A DNA stretch of 22,782 nucleotides from JAIYCX01 sp044351785 (GCA_044351785.1 JBILFC010000015.1:1-22782); one strand, 5' to 3'; counted from the stretch's first letter, positions 7,229 through 14,032 are shown. Made by a program: numbers and translations. The notes: a model not told the origin generated them from the letters alone.

Positions 7229-7483
7229 CTAACGTAAGAAAGCCTCGAACAGGAAAAGGATCGCTACACTACAAAGCAACCACGACGTAACCGTTCGAGC
7301 ATCTTTCAAAGCCGTCCACATATCCTCTTCGCCGACCCTTGTCTCGGAACTTAAATCAAATCTCCGTACTATTCCTTCTACCGAAGGAAACAGCTTAAAT
7401 AGTACATTTACCCAAGCAACCAAAGTTAACAAGAGTAGCCCGGCAGTACTCGTAACGAGCATATATTCGATAAACTCCTTCAT
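7229..7483 (-). CDS. Small two-TM membrane protein (84 aa)
   Basis: I do not recognise the family. I place the start at the ATG at 7483, because GGGGGAGG lies 7-8 nt upstream on the minus strand; the longer frame reaching 7531 would begin at TTG without a ribosome site. Residues about 11-32 (LLLLTLVAWVNVLFKLF core) and 66-82 (WLLCSVAILFLFEAF) are hydrophobic helices. They are separated by a charged loop (RRFDLSSETRVGEEDMW), so it is likely an inner-membrane hairpin. It resembles the 111-aa gene at 4811 in organisation: minus strand, GC-richer, strong Shine-Dalgarno, own strong terminator, and lodged between binding-protein genes. Function unknown. Confidence 0.7.
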   Translation of the reverse strand: MKEFIEYMLVTSTAGLLLLTLVAWVNVLFKLFPSVEGIVRRFDLSSETRVGEEDMWTALKDARTVTSWLLCSVAILFLFEAFLR

Positions 7484-7583
7484 GCCTAACCTCCCCCTCA
7501 AAAGACCAAACCATTTCAAATGCCACTCCAAGAATCTAGCCTAACTCTACATCAAAGTAAATTACAATGTGGCCTAAAATGCT

Positions 7584-7611
7584 TTGACATTTCTTAACAT
7601 CTGACTAAACT
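7584..7611 (+). promoter_or_regulatory. Sigma-70-like promoter for the binding-protein/hydroxylase operon
   Basis: TTGACA (7584-7589), a 16-nt spacer and TAAACT (7606-7611), giving a predicted start near 7618, about 35 nt before the ATG at 7653. The -35 is perfect and the -10 moderate. Confidence 0.5.
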
Positions 7612-7652
7612 TTAAGTATTAAATAATTAGCAAATGTGAACTAGTAATCCTC

Positions 7653-8762
7653 ATGAAATTTCATTTAATCTGGCATGTTATATCGATCCTACTACTTTCG
7701 ATTCAAAACATTCACGCAGAAGAGACAAAAGAAATTCCAATAGGAGTTATCATTCCCTTAACTGGCAATACTGCCGTATATGGAGTGGAAGCTAAGCGCG
7801 TAGCAAGCATCTTTCAAGATATGGAAGTTAGTGGCTTCAAATTCAATTTCATTCTTGAAGATGGAAAGTGTGGGGTTGGACCTGAAGCAACTACAGCTGG
7901 CAAATACTTAATTGAAACCAAAAAAGTTAGAGCTATTATTGCTGGTTGTAGTGGCGAGGTACTTCAACTTGCCCCAATAACTGAACAACAAAGCGTGTTA
8001 CTTATCGGAGTAGCTTCTGGTAATCCTTTGATTAAGAATGCTGGTGCTAAGGTCTACCGGACTTATCCTGATCTAGCTCAGGGAGCAAAACTAGTAGCTG
8101 ATTATGCAGATAAGCATAATCTTAACAAGATTTCTATATTCACTGAATCTAATTCATTTACAGTGTCTGTAAAGAAAGAGCTTGAATCACTTATAAATGA
8201 AAAAGTCATTCTTTCAGAAGAATTCTCCCCAGATGAAACTAACTACAGGACAGTTATTCTAAAAGCTAAAATATTAAAGCCAGATGCATACTACTTGGGG
8301 ATGGCAAGTCCAACAAGTTACCAAAATATCGTTAAGCAAATTAGACAACTCGGCATCAAAGAGCAATTATTTGCCTACTATAATCCAGGTGAAAAATCAT
8401 CACTCACAAATCTAAAAACCTCACAAAATGGAATTATCTACTTTGATCTACCTAGCGTTACAAACCCCACTGAAACTTATCAAAACTTTCTTAACAAATA
8501 TCACGAAAGATTCCCCACAGGGCCGGAGCAAGAGTTCTTACTCCTGACTGCATACAATGCTTTCAAGATAATAACTGACATGATTTTAAACACAAACAAT
8601 GATCAAGGGTTGTTTAAGAGCTACTTGGATAATAACTCTCATGAAACTGGACAGGGGAAACTACCCTTTGATTCTAATGGGGATTTAGAGGTGACTAATT
8701 TTATTCTTAAGACTATAAGAGGTGGAAAGGCGGTTGAGCTGACAGAGAACACCAATCAATAG
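7653..8762 (+). CDS. Extracellular ligand-binding receptor (LivJ-like), copy 4
   Basis: 369 aa. Signal peptide 1-22 (cut after NIHA), then IPIGVIIPLTGNTAVYGVEA, the usual first-lobe motif of branched-chain amino-acid-type receptors. The second lobe includes NKISIFTESNSFTVSVKKEL, a DETNYRTVILKAK motif also seen in copy 2, and QNIVKQIRQLGIKE. It is more distant from copies 2 and 3: the ITFGGSTS segment is replaced by IIAGCSGEVLQLAP. Two cysteines (GKCGVG and AGCSGE) could pair. Unlike the other three it has no TrmB gene facing it. It is followed after 18 bp by a small membrane-protein gene in the same direction, so it likely heads an operon reaching the hydroxylase at 9548. The ligand is unknown; a lipid-related ligand would fit the context but is speculation. 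Confidence 0.86.
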   Translation: MKFHLIWHVISILLLSIQNIHAEETKEIPIGVIIPLTGNTAVYGVEAKRVASIFQDMEVSGFKFNFILEDGKCGVGPEATTAGKYLIETKKVRAIIAGCSGEVLQLAPITEQQSVLLIGVASGNPLIKNAGAKVYRTYPDLAQGAKLVADYADKHNLNKISIFTESNSFTVSVKKELESLINEKVILSEEFSPDETNYRTVILKAKILKPDAYYLGMASPTSYQNIVKQIRQLGIKEQLFAYYNPGEKSSLTNLKTSQNGIIYFDLPSVTNPTETYQNFLNKYHERFPTGPEQEFLLLTAYNAFKIITDMILNTNNDQGLFKSYLDNNSHETGQGKLPFDSNGDLEVTNFILKTIRGGKAVELTENTNQ

Positions 8763-8780
8763 AAGTAGATACGGAGGACT

Positions 8781-9206
8781 ATGCTTAAAATCATCAAATT
8801 TACATTAGCTTCAATAATTGTCCTTCTAACTGAAAACGCAACATATGCATGTGAGGGCTATAACCCAGAAAGGATTAGTAACGCATCGCTAATCTATAAG
8901 TTAATACACGGCCCACTAATGTTAATAGCTACTGCTACATATAACCTAAGCCCCGAAACTTTAGATTTCATTAGCCTTTCTAGTATTATTATATTTAGTA
9001 TTCTTGCTATTTCAACATTTTTTTATGTTCTCTATATTTTCTATAAAAACAATTTACTTAAACGATTATGCGTTATTCTTCTTTGCATGTATTTTGTGCA
9101 ATTATTCTTAACGGTTCACAAATCAAAAGGTAACTATTTTTGTAATGGCAGACCCTCCGCTGTTGAGGTATTAAGCTTATTATTTACTAGTTCTCAAAAA
9201 AAATAA
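8781..9206 (+). CDS. Small membrane protein with signal peptide (141 aa)
   Basis: No family recognised. The ATG at 8781 follows a good ribosome site (GGAGG, 4 nt upstream). Residues 1-23 look like a signal peptide ending ATYA, followed by CEGYNPERI. The Cys directly after the cut is suggestive, but there is no proper lipobox. Two strong hydrophobic helices follow, around 65-90 (SLSSIIIFSILAISTFFYVLY) and 95-111 (LKRLCVILLCMYFVQLF). There are four or more cysteines overall. It lies 18 bp after the binding protein and 30 bp before the next gene, so co-transcription is likely. Function unknown. Confidence 0.68.
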   Translation: MLKIIKFTLASIIVLLTENATYACEGYNPERISNASLIYKLIHGPLMLIATATYNLSPETLDFISLSSIIIFSILAISTFFYVLYIFYKNNLLKRLCVILLCMYFVQLFLTVHKSKGNYFCNGRPSAVEVLSLLFTSSQKK

Positions 9207-9236
9207 ACTAATCACAATCATCTTATTGGAGATATT

Positions 9237-9551
9237 ATGTTACGCAAAGTATTCGTCCCAATTCTATTCTTTACACTCCTAATTTCTTTTGTCATTTTTC
9301 GATCCTCCTTAGAAGCTGAAGATAAAGACACTTCAGCCCCCGATAACAAGACCTTAGAAGACAAAATCAAAAAAGAGGGCGATCCTACCGCTGAGAATTC
9401 AGAAGAAGAATTAAAGTCTGTTGAAGATAAAATTAAAAAAGAAGAATTTCGAATTAATTCATCTAAATCAATGCTACCTTTCAGTGATGGAGACTACCTG
9501 AGATCCTTAATAAAGCGCAAAGAAGAATTAATGAAGACAGAAAAGAAGTGA
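9237..9551 (+). CDS. Small membrane-anchored, highly charged protein (104 aa)
   Basis: No family recognised. One N-terminal hydrophobic segment (residues about 5-22) could be an uncleaved anchor or a signal. The rest is Lys/Glu-rich and predicted helical. It contains a duplicated motif, LEDKIKKEG (about residues 41-49) and VEDKIKKEE (about 62-70), consistent with a short coiled coil. GGAG lies upstream of the ATG. It overlaps the next gene by 4 bp (GTGA), which indicates translational coupling to the hydroxylase and possibly an accessory role for it. Confidence 0.65.
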   Translation: MLRKVFVPILFFTLLISFVIFRSSLEAEDKDTSAPDNKTLEDKIKKEGDPTAENSEEELKSVEDKIKKEEFRINSSKSMLPFSDGDYLRSLIKRKEELMKTEKK

Positions 9552-10330
9552 TTTATTTCTTCTCTATATTTGGATTCTTACTTAGCTTACTTATTTTAGT
9601 AGTTCTCTTTTTACCAATGGAAAGAACTTTCCCGGCTAAAGGGAATCAGCCATTTTTCAGGCCTCACTTCTTAGTTGACTTAAGTCACTTTATTTTTCAA
9701 TATTTTTTCTGGGGCTCTGCGACACTTTTTATAATGTCTTATTTTGAATCATTTATAAATTTTTCATTTTTAAGTGAGACAAGAAATATCTTTAAGAATC
9801 AGTCTATTGTTTTTCAAACTATAGAAATCTTCGTACTAAGTGATTTGTTGATATACTGGGGGCATAGATTGCAACATAAGTATGATTTTCTATGGCGATT
9901 TCATAAAATTCATCACACAGCAGAACACCTAGATTGGCTGGCAGCATTTAGAGAGCATCCTTTAGATACAATTTATACAGTGGGCTTAATTAACCTACCA
10001 GCAATGATCTTTGATTTTGATCTTAGAGGCGTGGCTACTATTGTCATCTTTAGGGGCATTTGGGCGATATATATTCACTCCAATATAAGATTTCCGATAG
10101 GGCCACTTAAGGCATTAATAGGTGCTCCAGAGCTTCATCACTGGCATCACGACTTAGATAGAAGGGCAGGAAACTATGCTAACCTATCCCCTCTTATGGA
10201 CATTCTTTTTAAGACCTACAAATGCCCACCAAACGAACCAGAACAATTCGGGGTGAAGGAAAATTTACCACAAAATTTCTTTGCGCATATGGTTTATCCT
10301 TTTTTGCCAAAACCAAAAAATAAGCACTAA
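9548..10330 (+). CDS. Fatty acid hydroxylase / sterol desaturase-family membrane enzyme
   Basis: 260 aa from GTG at 9548. The di-iron histidine clusters are all visible: HRLQH (106-110), HKIHH (119-123), a lone H137 in REHPLD, H177 and HHWHHD (197-202). Hydrophobic segments near 3-22, 47-66, 86-105 and 143-175 place it in the membrane with the His boxes on the cytoplasmic face, as known for this superfamily. Members hydroxylate or desaturate lipids (fatty acids, sterols, carotenoids) using O2; the substrate is not readable here. Length is normal. It ends an apparent operon with the binding protein at 7653 and two small membrane proteins, overlapping the previous gene by 4 bp. No terminator is evident before the convergent gene at 10351. 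Confidence 0.85.
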   Translation: MIYFFSIFGFLLSLLILVVLFLPMERTFPAKGNQPFFRPHFLVDLSHFIFQYFFWGSATLFIMSYFESFINFSFLSETRNIFKNQSIVFQTIEIFVLSDLLIYWGHRLQHKYDFLWRFHKIHHTAEHLDWLAAFREHPLDTIYTVGLINLPAMIFDFDLRGVATIVIFRGIWAIYIHSNIRFPIGPLKALIGAPELHHWHHDLDRRAGNYANLSPLMDILFKTYKCPPNEPEQFGVKENLPQNFFAHMVYPFLPKPKNKH

Positions 10331-10350
10331 TAGTCTTAACCAAGATTACG

Positions 10351-10665
10351 TTATTTCTCTTTAGCAAACTCCAACATCTTTATATTATATTCTGTAACAT
10401 ACTTATCTACATTCTTTGGAAATCCAATTTGGTCACAGCTACAATATTTGGGACCAGATTTTGGATTCTTCTCTTTTAAAATTTTCTTTTCCTCTTTACT
10501 AAGCCCATAACCAGAATAACACAGTTCCCCACCATATGAAGCAATCTTTAAACCGGATTTCTTAAAGTCTCTTTCAGCATCTGCTTTTCCAGATAAGGCT
10601 TTTTCTTCTGAGAGGCATATTGAAGGAGAAATTATAAGGACTATAAATATCGATTTTAAATTCAT
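10351..10665 (-). CDS. Small secreted Cys-containing hypothetical protein (104 aa)
   Basis: No family recognised. Residues 1-19 form a signal peptide (cut after CLSE or nearby). The mature part is charged with three cysteines (ELCYSGYG, then YCSCDQIGFP). Odd-numbered close cysteines of the C-x-C type could bind a metal or pair with the upstream Cys. It is convergent with the hydroxylase and divergent from the DUF1572 pseudogene. Another minus-strand frame at 10574-10756 overlaps it but has no credible protein features. Confidence 0.6.
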   Translation of the reverse strand: MNLKSIFIVLIISPSICLSEEKALSGKADAERDFKKSGLKIASYGGELCYSGYGLSKEEKKILKEKNPKSGPKYCSCDQIGFPKNVDKYVTEYNIKMLEFAKEK

Positions 10666-10705
10666 AAAGGCGTTGCCTACTTAAGATAATAAAAGATATG
10701 CTTAA

Positions 10706-10711
10706 TATAAT
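10706..10711 (+). promoter_or_regulatory. Perfect -10 box upstream of the DinB-like pseudogene
   Basis: TATAAT at 10706-10711 with only a weak -35 candidate 17-18 nt upstream. Transcription would start near 10718, just ahead of an AAAGGA ribosome site at 10725-10730 and the ATG at 10739. Expression signals thus survive although the gene is broken. Confidence 0.4.
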
Positions 10712-10738
10712 CGTTTTTATATTTAAAGGATAATTCAT

Positions 10739-11102
10739 ATGGATAGTATTGCTCAAGAATACCTTAACACAACAATAAAACGCTTAAAATTTTATAAAGA
10801 TTTAGGCGACAGGGCTTTTGTAGATTTGGATACAGAAAGTTTTCATTATCAGCCTAATGACGTGTCGAACAGTATTGCCATAATTATTAAGCATTTATCC
10901 GGAAACATGCTTAGTAGGTGGACTAACTTTCTTACTGAAGATGGTGAAAAGGAGTGGCGAGATAGGGATGGGGAGTGGGTAAATTGTTTATATTGCAAAG
11001 CTCATACAAGATAAAAATTGGAAAAGTTTATCGATAGCGAAAGGCGAATCTCAAATTTATAATTCAGGGGATGGAGTTAAAGATCCTGCGAAGAAGTTTT
11101 GA
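10739..11102 (+). pseudogene. DUF1572 (DinB-like) protein with an internal deletion and frameshift
   Basis: The first frame (10739-11014) starts as a normal DUF1572/DinB-like protein (YLNTTIKRLKFYKDLGDRAF, then IIKHLSGNMLSRWTNFLTED and EKEWRDRDGE). After GEW it reads nonsense and stops at 11014. The C-terminal part of the same family continues in another frame: from 10983 I read IVYIAKLIQDKNWKSLSIAKGESQIYN, ending at the TGA at 11100-11102. About 45-60 residues of the middle of the family, ending with the usual YHVGQ, are missing. The junction reads GTGGGTAAATTGTT where GTGGGTCAAATTGTT would encode VGQIV, so one base also appears to be lost. Promoter and ribosome site are intact, suggesting recent decay. 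Intact members are predicted metal-dependent helical-bundle proteins. Confidence 0.8.
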
Positions 11103-11138
11103 AAATCAGCATCCTTCTAAAGACCGTAGAAATTCCTT

Positions 11139-11537
11139 CTATTTATTCACCAACACTTTAAAGGCTTTTCCATCCTCCCGCTCAACATTAAACCATTTAG
11201 GGCCATAGGGAGGCATCTTACTAGGTTCATAAGAAAATTTAGTTGGATATATTTCTTGTACATCTTCTTCTAAATCTGCTTTTATAGCATAAGAGTAAAC
11301 TAATTTCTCATACACAACTTTTTTATCTAACGAAGCTTCCAACTTGCAATTAAATTCCACTTGTCCAAACTTACCTCTAACCTTGAAAGTCACTAAGGTA
11401 TATATGTATCCATTATGTACTATTGGCTTAATTCCTTTTGGCTGTTCTCTTTTTGCAAAAGACACATCAGCTAAAAAGGACGTGAACACAACGACTACTA
11501 TATAAACAACTATCCTTATTAATAATTTTATATGCAT
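11139..11537 (-). CDS. Exported hypothetical protein (132 aa)
   Basis: No family recognised. Residues about 1-28 form a long signal peptide or anchor (cut after VSFA). The mature domain is predicted largely beta (GYIYTLVTFKVRGKFGQVEFNC...) and contains one Cys. The start ATG at 11537 lies inside the end of the upstream dehydrogenase gene with a 10-bp overlap, which implies translational coupling; a functional link to that enzyme is not obvious. Confidence 0.62.
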   Translation of the reverse strand: MHIKLLIRIVVYIVVVVFTSFLADVSFAKREQPKGIKPIVHNGYIYTLVTFKVRGKFGQVEFNCKLEASLDKKVVYEKLVYSYAIKADLEEDVQEIYPTKFSYEPSKMPPYGPKWFNVEREDGKAFKVLVNK

Positions 11538-12553
11538 ACAACTGATAATCTCACCGCGATCTTCCCAATAGTCTTCCCACTTTCTAGCATCTCATGAGCG
11601 AGTCTTAAATTCTCTGCGCTAAGTCCATATAATGTATTCTTAAGGGTACAACGTAGAATCTTACTATCTAGAAGTTCTGAAATCTGATTTAAGATTTTAT
11701 GTTGTTCTATCTGATTTTCTGTCTGAAACATAGATCTTGTGTACATCAACTCCCAAGAGAAGCTTGCACTTTTGGTCTTTAATGCATTGAGAGCCAATGG
11801 TTCATTTGATCCTGTAATGGAGGTTATATGTCCTTGAGGTTTAATTAGCTCTACCACTGCATTCCAATAAGAATTAATGTCTACTAGGTCAAAGATATAA
11901 TCTACCTCTTTAAAGTTACATTTCCTTACCTCACTAACAAGATCTCGGTGATCTACAACAAAATCAGCACCCAGCTCCTTACACCAATTAATACTCTCTT
12001 CTCTCGAAGCAGTAGCTATTACTGTAAGGCCAACATATTTTGCTAATTGAATAGCAATAGATCCTACCCCGCCTGCTCCACCGATAATTAATATACTTTT
12101 ACCAAAGTCTTTTTCCTTACTGATCCTCATTCTATCGAATAAGCCTTCCCAGGCTGTAAGGGAAGTTAAAGGCATTGAAGCCGATTCTTCAAGATTTAAG
12201 CTCTTAGGTTTCTTTCCTACTATCCTTTCATCTACCAACTGAAATTCTGCATTACAACCAGGGCGTGTAATATCACCTGCATAGAACACTTCGTCGCCTG
12301 CCTTAAATAAACTAACTTTCTCCCCCACCTCCCTTACAACACCCACAGCATCCCAACCTAAAATTGCAGGCGCATCAAGAGTCTTATCAACCGCACTCAT
12401 TAATCTTCTTTTATAGTCTACAGGATTTACCGCAATCGCACCTACTTCCACTAAAATATCATGACCCTTAGGACTCACTATCTCTGCTTCAAACTCTACA
12501 AAACAATTCTTATCCGTAACTGGAAGTGACTTTTTAACGCCTACTGCTTTCAT
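11528..12553 (-). CDS. MDR-family zinc-type alcohol dehydrogenase / quinone oxidoreductase-like
   Basis: 341 aa. An N-terminal GroES-like domain (residues about 25-120, with AVNPVDYKRR and PAILGWDAVGVVREVGEKV) is followed by a Rossmann domain with the NADPH motif GGAGGVG at 158-164 (SILIIGGAGGVGSIAIQLAK). The usual catalytic-zinc ligands and the four-cysteine structural zinc loop are not evident. The enzyme is therefore more like zinc-free quinone or enone reductases of COG0604. Such enzymes reduce quinones or alpha,beta-unsaturated carbonyls with NADPH in the cytosol; the substrate is unknown. An Old Yellow Enzyme at 16375 does related chemistry. The upstream spacer holds an 11-bp inverted repeat (12596-12648). 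It overlaps the 132-aa exported-protein gene downstream. Confidence 0.85.
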   Translation of the reverse strand: MKAVGVKKSLPVTDKNCFVEFEAEIVSPKGHDILVEVGAIAVNPVDYKRRLMSAVDKTLDAPAILGWDAVGVVREVGEKVSLFKAGDEVFYAGDITRPGCNAEFQLVDERIVGKKPKSLNLEESASMPLTSLTAWEGLFDRMRISKEKDFGKSILIIGGAGGVGSIAIQLAKYVGLTVIATASREESINWCKELGADFVVDHRDLVSEVRKCNFKEVDYIFDLVDINSYWNAVVELIKPQGHITSITGSNEPLALNALKTKSASFSWELMYTRSMFQTENQIEQHKILNQISELLDSKILRCTLKNTLYGLSAENLRLAHEMLESGKTIGKIAVRLSVVCI

Positions 12554-12595
12554 GATGTTCTTTAGTTTAGCTAATAATTAATTTAGAGAAGATTA

Positions 12596-12648
12596 CTATC
12601 TTCCTTATTGGTAGGGAACTTTTATGAATAACCATACAAGGAAGATAG
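12596..12648. repeat. 11-bp perfect inverted repeat in a divergent spacer
   Basis: CTATCTTCCTT (12596-12606) and AAGGAAGATAG (12638-12648) with a 31-nt spacer. An imperfect extension inside the arms (ATTGG versus CCATAC) suggests a longer ancestral stem. It lies between the dehydrogenase and the toxin-antitoxin operator. Possible roles are an operator for the dehydrogenase or ends of a small mobile element; neither is shown. Confidence 0.6.
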
Positions 12649-12678
12649 AACATATTAACGTCTCAAAGATAAAGCTTT

Positions 12679-12712
12679 CCATAAAACTAGTTTTATGGTA
12701 AACTAGTTTTAT
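12679..12712. promoter_or_regulatory. Toxin-antitoxin operator: 20-bp palindrome plus repeat
   Basis: CCATAAAACTAGTTTTATGG (12679-12698) is a perfect 20-bp palindrome. The 13-bp unit AAACTAGTTTTAT occurs at 12684-12696 and again at 12700-12712, one and a half helical turns apart. A TATACT -10-like box (12710-12715) overlaps the right copy. This is the expected form of an operator for a ribbon-helix-helix antitoxin that represses its own operon. Confidence 0.75.
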
Positions 12713-12738
12713 ACTGAAATCCACAGAAAGAAAAATCT

Positions 12739-12963
12739 ATGAAATCCAATAAGTTATCATTTGACTTGTCTGACCATCCAGATCTAGTGGAGCTTTTAAG
12801 GCTGGAATCAAGCAGAAAAAGAATTCCACAAAAGGGTATTTTAGTCGAAGCTTTAAAAGCTTACTTTGGAAATCGTTTAGAGAACTTACTTGTCTCTAGG
12901 GTAGCGGAGGAAGCTTTTAAGGATTGGGATAATAAAGAGGATGAGATCTATAATGACCTCTAG
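12739..12963 (+). CDS. Antitoxin, ribbon-helix-helix-like (MazE role)
   Basis: 74 aa. The N-terminus KLSFDLSDHPDLVELL is a short beta strand plus helix, followed by RIPQKGILVEALKAYF, resembling a ribbon-helix-helix DNA-binding fold. The acidic C-terminal tail (AEEAFKDWDNKEDEIYNDL) is the usual toxin-neutralising region. A purine-rich stretch (AGAAAG) lies before the ATG. It precedes the MazF/PemK-like toxin with overlapping frames and sits directly behind the palindromic operator at 12679-12712. Together with the toxin it should repress the operon and neutralise the RNase. The sequence alone supports the antitoxin call only moderately; context makes it strong. Confidence 0.8.
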   Translation: MKSNKLSFDLSDHPDLVELLRLESSRKRIPQKGILVEALKAYFGNRLENLLVSRVAEEAFKDWDNKEDEIYNDL

Positions 12964-13318
12964 GCAAAGTAGTGCATTCAAAGCTGGAAGTGTTGTACTC
13001 GTACCCTTTCCATTCTCAGATCTAACATTATCTAAAAAAAGACCATGTGTGGTCTTATCAAAGTCTGACCCTAAAGGCCTGCCAGCGCACTTAATACTTG
13101 CAATGATCACAAGCAATTTAAGTGGACTTGATTTTCCTAACGATATTAAAGTTAAAGATCTAGAGACCGCCGGCCTTCCTAAGCCGTCTATTATTAGGCT
13201 TGATAAAATGGTCACCGTAGACTCAAACATAGTTATAAGAACGTTAGGGGATTTAGCAGAGAAAGATAGAGTTGCTTTAAAAAAGAAGTTAAAGATAATA
13301 TTCGAGGAGCTTATTTAA
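12941..13318 (+). CDS. MazF/PemK-family endoribonuclease toxin
   Basis: 125 aa from ATG at 12941, or 121 aa from ATG at 12953. Both overlap the antitoxin (by 23 or 11 bp), and the ribosome-site spacing does not decide. The opening FKAGSVVLVPFPFSDLTLSK then KRPCVVLSKSD is the characteristic SH3-like barrel start of MazF/PemK toxins, with the R-P that supports catalysis. ILAMITSNLSG carries the conserved T/S region, and KPSIIRLDKMVTVD matches the later conserved strand. Family members cleave mRNA at short motifs when the antitoxin is degraded. The protein appears intact. A possible terminator overlaps the stop. Confidence 0.87.
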   Translation: MRSIMTSRQSSAFKAGSVVLVPFPFSDLTLSKKRPCVVLSKSDPKGLPAHLILAMITSNLSGLDFPNDIKVKDLETAGLPKPSIIRLDKMVTVDSNIVIRTLGDLAEKDRVALKKKLKIIFEELI

Positions 13319-13331
13319 ATAGGCCTCTTTT
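13304..13331 (+). terminator. Possible intrinsic terminator of the toxin-antitoxin operon
   Basis: GAGG (13304-13307) pairs with CCTC (13324-13327), with AT pairing inside and a small internal mismatch, followed by TTTT (13328-13331). It overlaps the toxin stop codon. The stem is imperfect, so the call is weak. Confidence 0.35.
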
Positions 13332-13443
13332 GGGTGTTTATGGGTGTATTTATAGGTGATCTTTAACCTAAATCACACCAAGGACCCTAAATCTTTACAA
13401 AAAAAGTGTTTCGCATCAAATCAATGAAAAACTAAGATTGCAT

Positions 13444-13962
13444 ATGGAACTAGAACTTAGAGCTAAAGAACTAATTCAAAAGATTGAATACCTAAACATC
13501 GCGACTACGAGTAAGGCCGGTAGCCCTTGGAATACTCCGGTATATGCAGTGGCAGATAGTGAATTAAATTTCTACTGGAGCTCTTGGAAGGAAGCGCAGC
13601 ATTCTTTAAACATAAATGAGAATCCAAAAGTATTTTGCACTCTCTATGATTCCGCAAGAAAGCGTGGAGATAATAATAGAAGGTGTCTTTACTTTGATGG
13701 TCAGGCAAATGAAATCTTAGATAAAGAAGAAGTAACTAAAGCTATAGGTCTAATATACCCTACGGAACTAGATCAACATAAGGCAGAAGATTATCTAGGT
13801 GAAGGCTTAAGAAGATTTTATAAGGTTAAGCTGATGCATGCCTGGCTCAATGATATCTCTGAAAGACAAGTTACTAAAGAGACTATTAAGATGAGAGTTG
13901 AAGTTAATGTTAATGAACTTAAGAAGGCATTGAATTCAATTACATCTCAGGAAACTAGCTAA
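13444..13962 (+). CDS. Pyridoxamine 5'-phosphate oxidase-family (FMN split-barrel) protein
   Basis: 172 aa using the ATG at 13444; a TTG two codons earlier is in frame but has no better ribosome site. The segments YLNIATTSKAGSPWNTPVYA, LNFYWSSWKEAQHSLNI and ENPKVFCTLYDS are typical of the PPOX-like split barrel that binds FMN (or F420/heme in other branches). The C-terminal half (LYFDGQANEILDKEE, MHAWLNDI) fits the same domain. It is not the canonical biosynthetic PdxH, which carries a longer conserved C-terminus. The redox role is unknown. It stands alone between the toxin and the second ATPase, both of which look mobile. Confidence 0.8.
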   Translation: MELELRAKELIQKIEYLNIATTSKAGSPWNTPVYAVADSELNFYWSSWKEAQHSLNINENPKVFCTLYDSARKRGDNNRRCLYFDGQANEILDKEEVTKAIGLIYPTELDQHKAEDYLGEGLRRFYKVKLMHAWLNDISERQVTKETIKMRVEVNVNELKKALNSITSQETS

Positions 13963-13995
13963 TAAACATAATAAAACCAAGCTATTAACTATCTC

Positions 13996-14031
13996 TTGAC
14001 AGTAATACGAAAAACGCGGTATTATTCGTAT
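13996..14031 (+). promoter_or_regulatory. Promoter with overlapping inverted repeat; predicts a leaderless mRNA
   Basis: TTGACA (13996-14001), an 18-nt spacer and TATTAT (14020-14025). Transcription would begin about 14032-14033, that is at or within a base of the ATG at 14033, so the mRNA should lack a leader. Arms ATACGAA (14005-14011) and TTCGTAT (14025-14031) form a perfect 7-bp inverted repeat around the spacer and -10, an obvious operator candidate. Confidence 0.7.
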
Positions 14032-14032
14032 C

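Noticed and set aside
7484..7531. 16-residue N-terminal extension of the 84-aa membrane protein
   Set aside because: It begins with TTG without a ribosome site, while the ATG at 7483 has a strong purine-rich site at correct spacing.
9361..9450. Duplicated DKIKKE motif as sign of a gene fusion
   Set aside because: Two short Lys/Glu-rich copies are typical of coiled coils and do not need a duplication event.
10574..10756. 60-aa minus-strand frame
   Set aside because: It overlaps the secreted Cys protein and the pseudogene start, with no domain, ribosome site or composition supporting it.
12886..13230. 114-aa minus-strand frame
   Set aside because: It is antisense to the toxin gene, whose own frame is clearly MazF/PemK-like; a shadow.
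13331..13357. Tandem TGGGTGTTTA/TGGGTGTATT repeat
   Set aside because: Only two imperfect 10-bp units; more likely chance low complexity after the toxin gene than a CRISPR or iteron array.
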